Origin: Rhodoluna sp.
GTDB lineage: Bacteria > Actinomycetota > Actinomycetes > Actinomycetales > Microbacteriaceae
Assembly: GCA_024641095.1 (NCBI GenBank)
Contig: JAHEDR010000001.1
Span: 446,387-510,386 of the forward strand
DNA length: 64,000 nucleotides
Direction of reading: 5' to 3'
Notes under the pieces: model-generated
The model's database searches: none
The model's input: only the letters and a program-made list of their open reading frames with translations
Told to the model about the DNA's origin: nothing
Made by a program: the position numbers and the translations under genes
In this document: one piece after another, positions 60,608 to 64,000 of the stretch
Position numbering within the stretch: position 1 is the first letter of the stretch
Layout: each line of letters opens with the position of its first letter

Positions 60608-61948
60608 CTATTTTTTGAACGAGCGCACGATGGCTCGAAGCCTGGACCAACGTTCAACCAGTTCTTTTTCAGCACCGATATCCTTTGGCGCAAAATACGA
60701 GCGGTTGAGTGATTTATCGGCCAAATACCTCTGTGGAACCACCGATTTTGGATCATCATGCGGATATAGGTAGCCAACTCCGGCCCCGGCTCCCTTGGCT
60801 CCAGCGTGATTTGAGCTTCTTAAGGGCTTTGGCACCTCACCAAAGATTCCGTTGCGAATGTCATCGAGAGCTGAATTGATGGCGTTATAAGCAGAATTGG
60901 ACTTGGGCGCCATAGCCAAGTAAATGGTCACCTCGGCAAGAGGAATTCTGCCCTCCGGCATACCAATCATGGCAACGGCTTCAGCCCCAGCAACGGCCAG
61001 GGGCAAGGCCTGAGGGTCAGCCAAGCCAATGTCTTCGGCCGCCAAAATTATGAGCCTTCGGGCAATAAACCTAGGGTCTTCACCTGCCTCAATCATTCGA
61101 GCCAGGTAGTGGATTGCCGCATCGGCGTCGGAACCCCTGACCGACTTGATGAATGCGCTGATTACGTCGTAATGCTGGTCGCCGTCTTTGTCGTATCTGA
61201 CCAGAGCTCGGTCCATAGCCGCTGAAATGTGCTGCTCTTCAAGGGCAACCGGCAGTTTTTCACCCGAGCCAACGGCCACAGTTGAGGCGGCTTCAAGAAT
61301 GGTTAGCGCCCTACGGGCATCTCCCCCAGAAACCAGCGCTATTTGGGCAAGAATATCGGGGTTTGCCGTGATTGCCTGGTTTAGTCCCTGCGGAGCGGAA
61401 ATTGCCCTTGCCAGCAGAGTGACGACATCGGTGTCATCTAGGGCAGTGAGAGTCAGCACCAAAGAGCGTGAAAGCAGCGGAGAAATCACTGAAAAACTGG
61501 GGTTTTCGGTGGTCGCGGCAATCAAAACGATCCAGCCGTTTTCTACCCCTGGCAGCAGGGCGTCCTGTTGGGCCTTGGAAAAACGGTGAATTTCATCAAG
61601 GAAAAGCACCGTATTTACGCCGTAGGCATCCCGATCTGCTCTGGCGCGCTCCATTACCTCGCGTACATCTTTGACTCCGGCAGTGATTGCGCTGAGTTCC
61701 ACGAATCGGCGGCCACTTAGCCTGGCCACCAACTGAGCGAGCGTGGTCTTTCCAGTTCCCGGCGGCCCCCAAAGAACAACCGATACCGTTGAGGATTTTT
61801 CACCCGGCACTGCCTTTGTTGCCAGTGCTTGCAAAGGTGAGCCTGGCTTAAGTAAGTGTGCTTGGCCAACCAGATCTTCGAGGTTCGATGGGCGCATTCG
61901 AGCGGCCAGAGGCATGGCGCCAGAGAAAAGGCCTGATTGGTCGGACAT
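60608..61948 (-). CDS. rarA: Replication-associated recombination ATPase RarA (MgsA)
   Basis: A 446-residue AAA+ ATPase related to clamp loaders, acting at stalled replication forks. The N-terminal MRPSNLEDLVGQAHLL is typical. Walker A is LWGPPGTGKTTLAQLVA, Walker B LFLDEIHRFSKAQQDALLP, and sensor 1 IAATTENPSFSV. The C-terminal tetramerisation region includes HYLARMIEAGEDPRFIARRLI and LAEVTIYLAMAPKSNSAYNAI. The open frame extends 8 codons upstream; ATG 61948 (MSDQSGLFSG) is the better start. It is divergent from the cyclophilin gene. Confidence 0.96.
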   Translation of the reverse strand: MSDQSGLFSGAMPLAARMRPSNLEDLVGQAHLLKPGSPLQALATKAVPGEKSSTVSVVLWGPPGTGKTTLAQLVARLSGRRFVELSAITAGVKDVREVMERARADRDAYGVNTVLFLDEIHRFSKAQQDALLPGVENGWIVLIAATTENPSFSVISPLLSRSLVLTLTALDDTDVVTLLARAISAPQGLNQAITANPDILAQIALVSGGDARRALTILEAASTVAVGSGEKLPVALEEQHISAAMDRALVRYDKDGDQHYDVISAFIKSVRGSDADAAIHYLARMIEAGEDPRFIARRLIILAAEDIGLADPQALPLAVAGAEAVAMIGMPEGRIPLAEVTIYLAMAPKSNSAYNAINSALDDIRNGIFGEVPKPLRSSNHAGAKGAGAGVGYLYPHDDPKSVVPQRYLADKSLNRSYFAPKDIGAEKELVERWSRLRAIVRSFKK

Positions 61949-62046
61949 AGCCTTCAGGCTAGCCGATGCCACTTACAAGATGGCCAAACAACACCGTAAT
62001 TGCCCCGTAAAATCAAGGGAGCTAATCGAAACTAAGGAATTATCAA
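61949..62046. other. Divergent promoter region of rarA and the cyclophilin gene
   Basis: A 98-bp spacer between two outward-facing genes must contain both promoters. TAAAAT at 62008-62013 is a candidate -10 for the plus-strand gene; no convincing -35 is seen. AAGGA at 62034-62038 is the ribosome binding site for the GTG at 62047. I could not assign a rarA promoter. Confidence 0.4.
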
Positions 62047-62808
62047 GTGGCGTCAAAAAAGAAGACTCAGAACATTTACGCATCTGCAGCTGCAAGCGCG
62101 CAGAAGTTTGAACAGCACAAGCAGCTTGCTGAGGCAAAAGCTTCGCAGCGAAAGTCGGACAACCGATTCGCATTGCTTGTATCGGGTGGTGCTGTGGTTC
62201 TAGCTCTATTGCTTCAACTTGCCTACTTTGGTTTTGGTCCTGGCAAAGTTACTGCTGCACCAGAGGCTTCAGCGAACTCGGCCCTTGTTCCAGCAGCAAG
62301 CTTGGCTGAAGGTCGCGAATGGACCGGTTCTATTACCGTTGGCGGTAAAAAGCTTGAAGTAACTCTTGACGGCGCTAAAGCACCTCAGGCAGTTGCAAAC
62401 TTTCTATCACTTGCGAATAAGAACTTTTACAACGATGTGAGCTGTCACCGAATCACTACAGCGGGCATCTTTGTGCTTCAGTGTGGTGACCCAAATGGTG
62501 ACGGCACAGGTGGCCCGGGTTATAACTGGGGTCCCGTTGAAAACGCTCCGGCGGACGACAACTACCTAGAGGGCTACCTAGCCATGGCCCGTCGCGGTGG
62601 CGATGGCTCAAGCATGGGAAGCCAGTTCTTCATCGTCTACAAAGACAGCATGATTCCTTCTGACGCAGCCGGCGGCTACAGCGTGTTCGGCAAGATCACC
62701 AAGGGCCTAAGCGGCCTGAACAAAGTCATCAAAGCAGGTACCCAAGACGGTTCAAGCGACGGCAAGCCAGCCATCGAAACCAAAATTGGTGCCATCACTC
62801 TAAAATAA
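62047..62808 (+). CDS. Membrane-anchored cyclophilin-type peptidyl-prolyl isomerase
   Basis: A 253-residue protein. A polar, Ala/Lys-rich N-terminus (about 1-38) precedes one transmembrane helix (about 40-62, FALLVSGGAVVLALLLQLAYF) and a linker, then a cyclophilin domain from about residue 92 to the end. The catalytic Arg is in SCHRITTAGIFVLQCGDPNGDG (Arg with downstream Phe and Gln), and MARRGGDGSSMGSQFFIVY follows; the domain ends with VFGKITKGL. It should act on the outer face of the membrane as a proline isomerase for exported proteins. The start is GTG. Related actinobacterial genes sit near relA, rarA and hisS. Confidence 0.93.
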   Translation: MASKKKTQNIYASAAASAQKFEQHKQLAEAKASQRKSDNRFALLVSGGAVVLALLLQLAYFGFGPGKVTAAPEASANSALVPAASLAEGREWTGSITVGGKKLEVTLDGAKAPQAVANFLSLANKNFYNDVSCHRITTAGIFVLQCGDPNGDGTGGPGYNWGPVENAPADDNYLEGYLAMARRGGDGSSMGSQFFIVYKDSMIPSDAAGGYSVFGKITKGLSGLNKVIKAGTQDGSSDGKPAIETKIGAITLK

Positions 62809-62834
62809 AAAGCCACACCAAAAATAGTCAATCG

Positions 62835-62850
62835 GTCTAGGCAACTAGAC
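62835..62850 (+). promoter_or_regulatory. GNRA-loop hairpin before the DUF349 gene
   Basis: GTCTAG (62835-62840) and CTAGAC (62845-62850) form a 6-bp stem closed by a GCAA tetraloop, 10 bp before the AGGAG of the DUF349 gene. There is no T-tract, so it is not a normal terminator for the cyclophilin gene. It may simply stabilise the mRNA end. Confidence 0.35.
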
Positions 62851-62871
62851 GCCTACAAATAGGAGCCACCA

Positions 62872-64000
62872 ATGTCAGCCAATAAATTCGGTCGCGTAGA
62901 CGCAGAGAACAACGTATTCGTAATTGACGGATCCGAAAGAAAAGTTGGCCAGTACCCTGGTGTGACCCAAGATGAGGCACTCGCCTACTTCGTTCGCAAG
63001 TTTGAAGACATTGCCGCTCAGGTAAGAATTCTGGAACAGCGCGTTGCCAACAAAGTTGACTCACAGGGCATGAAGAAGATGGCAACCAAGCTTGCCGAAG
63101 ATCTGAAGGAACCGGCGGCTGTTGGTGACCTAGCCGATTTGCGTCGTCGTGTAACTAATTTGGATGGCAAGATTGCCGCTCTAGTTTCTGAAAAGTCAGA
63201 AGCATCAAAGGAAGCCACCGCCGAGGCTTTGGCCAAGCGCATTGCTATTGCCGATCGTGCCGAAGCAATCGCAAATCAAGATGCGGCAAAGACCCAGTGG
63301 AAAACATCTGGCGCCGAGATGACCAAACTTTTCGAAAACTGGCAAGCACTGCAGAAGTCTGCTCCAAAGGTTTCAAAGGGTGAAGCCGATTCAATCTGGA
63401 AGCGCTTCTCAAGCGCACGCACCCGTTTTGAAACCGCTAAGCGCTCTTACTTTGCCGGGCTTGATGCAGCGAACAAGCAGGTAAAGGCTAAGAAGAACTC
63501 AATAGTCGAGCAGGCAGAGGCTCTTGCATCAAAAGGCTCAGACGACATCACTTCGTATCGCAAACTTATAGACGAGTGGAAGAACAGCGGTCGCACCCCT
63601 GGCAAGTCAGACGACGCGCTTTGGGCCCGATTCAAAGCAGCCGGTGATGCAATTTACGCAAAGAAGTCTGAAACTGCGGTAGTTGAAAATGCCGAGCACG
63701 AAAAGAACCTAGCCGCCAAGCTAGAAATTTTGAAGGACGCCGCTTCAATTGACCCAACCAAAGACCTGGCAGCAGCGAAGAAGGCCTTGCTTGTTATCCA
63801 GCAGCGCTGGGAGAAAGCCGGCCGCGTACCTAAGGACAAGCTACGCGAGACCGAAGACAAACTAAAGGCTATTGAAGCCAAGGTTCGCAAGGTTGAAGAA
63901 GACGAGTGGCGCAAGACTGATCCTGCGGCTATCGAGCGCTCAAACAGCGTGACTTCTCAACTTGAAGATTCAATCAAGAAGTTGGAAGCCGATCTTGCAA
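62872..64000 (+). CDS. DUF349 domain protein, 3' end beyond the window
   Basis: An open frame from ATG 62872, preceded by AGGAG at a 6-nt spacing, runs without a stop to the window edge (376 codons visible). It begins MSANKFGRVDAENNVFVIDG, followed by a helical region with VRILEQRV. Repeated helical units follow, each with a conserved Trp-Lys/Glu core (LFENWQALQKSAP, LIDEWKNSGRTPGKSDDALWARF, VIQQRWEKAGRVPKDK). These are DUF349 repeats, made of long charged coiled coils. The family function is unknown. The protein is rich in Lys, Ala and Glu and has no signal peptide. It follows the cyclophilin gene by 63 bp. Confidence 0.9.
   Translation, partial: MSANKFGRVDAENNVFVIDGSERKVGQYPGVTQDEALAYFVRKFEDIAAQVRILEQRVANKVDSQGMKKMATKLAEDLKEPAAVGDLADLRRRVTNLDGKIAALVSEKSEASKEATAEALAKRIAIADRAEAIANQDAAKTQWKTSGAEMTKLFENWQALQKSAPKVSKGEADSIWKRFSSARTRFETAKRSYFAGLDAANKQVKAKKNSIVEQAEALASKGSDDITSYRKLIDEWKNSGRTPGKSDDALWARFKAAGDAIYAKKSETAVVENAEHEKNLAAKLEILKDAASIDPTKDLAAAKKALLVIQQRWEKAGRVPKDKLRETEDKLKAIEAKVRKVEEDEWRKTDPAAIERSNSVTSQLEDSIKKLEADLA

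Overview
The window is a gene-dense piece of an actinobacterial chromosome. G+C is roughly half by eye, unusually low for the phylum. Gene order and sequence style fit the family Microbacteriaceae. The compact genes, short spacers and moderate G+C suggest a small-genome freshwater member (Rhodoluna/Aquiluna-like 'Luna' lineage), but that placement is inference. No phage, insertion sequence, CRISPR array or obvious transferred island was seen. Nearly all genes lie on the minus strand. The exceptions are one thioesterase gene, one tRNA-Leu gene, a cyclophilin gene and a DUF349 gene cut by the right edge. No gene-free stretch exceeds 300 bases; the largest spacers are about 196 bp (upstream of rpsD) and 144 bp (upstream of rpsA).

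Transcription of the minus strand runs from high to low coordinates. From right to left: rarA, rpsD, a DUF948 protein, a Lys/Ala-rich tail protein, alaS, ruvX, mltG and aroE (62-54 kb). Then come aroC-K-B-Q, efp and nusB (54-49.7 kb), and a pyrimidine operon pyrR-B-C-(PH-like membrane protein)-carA-carB-pyrF (49.7-41 kb). Next are gmk, rpoZ, coaBC, metK, priA, fmt, rsmB and rpe (41-32.8 kb), then a joined histidine/tryptophan cluster hisE-G-F-I-trpE-(two small membrane proteins)-trpC-B-A (32.8-25.4 kb). These are followed by lgt, glutamate synthase gltB-gltD and pyk (25.4-17 kb). A small switch zone holds tRNA-Leu(CAA), an ANTAR response regulator and a thioesterase (17-15.7 kb). The left end has polA, rpsA, coaE, the complete uvrB-uvrA-uvrC set, rapZ, whiA, sodA, gap and the first codons of pgk (15.6-0 kb).

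Functionally this is core metabolism and information processing: chorismate, tryptophan, histidine, UMP and glutamate synthesis, lower glycolysis, excision repair and translation. Overlapping stop/start codons (ATGA or TAATG) occur repeatedly and imply translational coupling. I did not find a new multi-gene system. The observations most worth a second look are regulatory RNA/DNA elements in the spacers: a PyrR-binding hairpin beside the pyrR ribosome binding site, folded leaders before rapZ, gap and rpsD, and dyads at the sodA and thioesterase promoters. Also notable are genes absent from their usual places (yvcK, mihF) and enzymes with lost catalytic motifs (PriA helicase, PolA proofreading domain). 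Several starts were moved inward from the longest open frame using ribosome binding sites and family N-termini; each entry says so.
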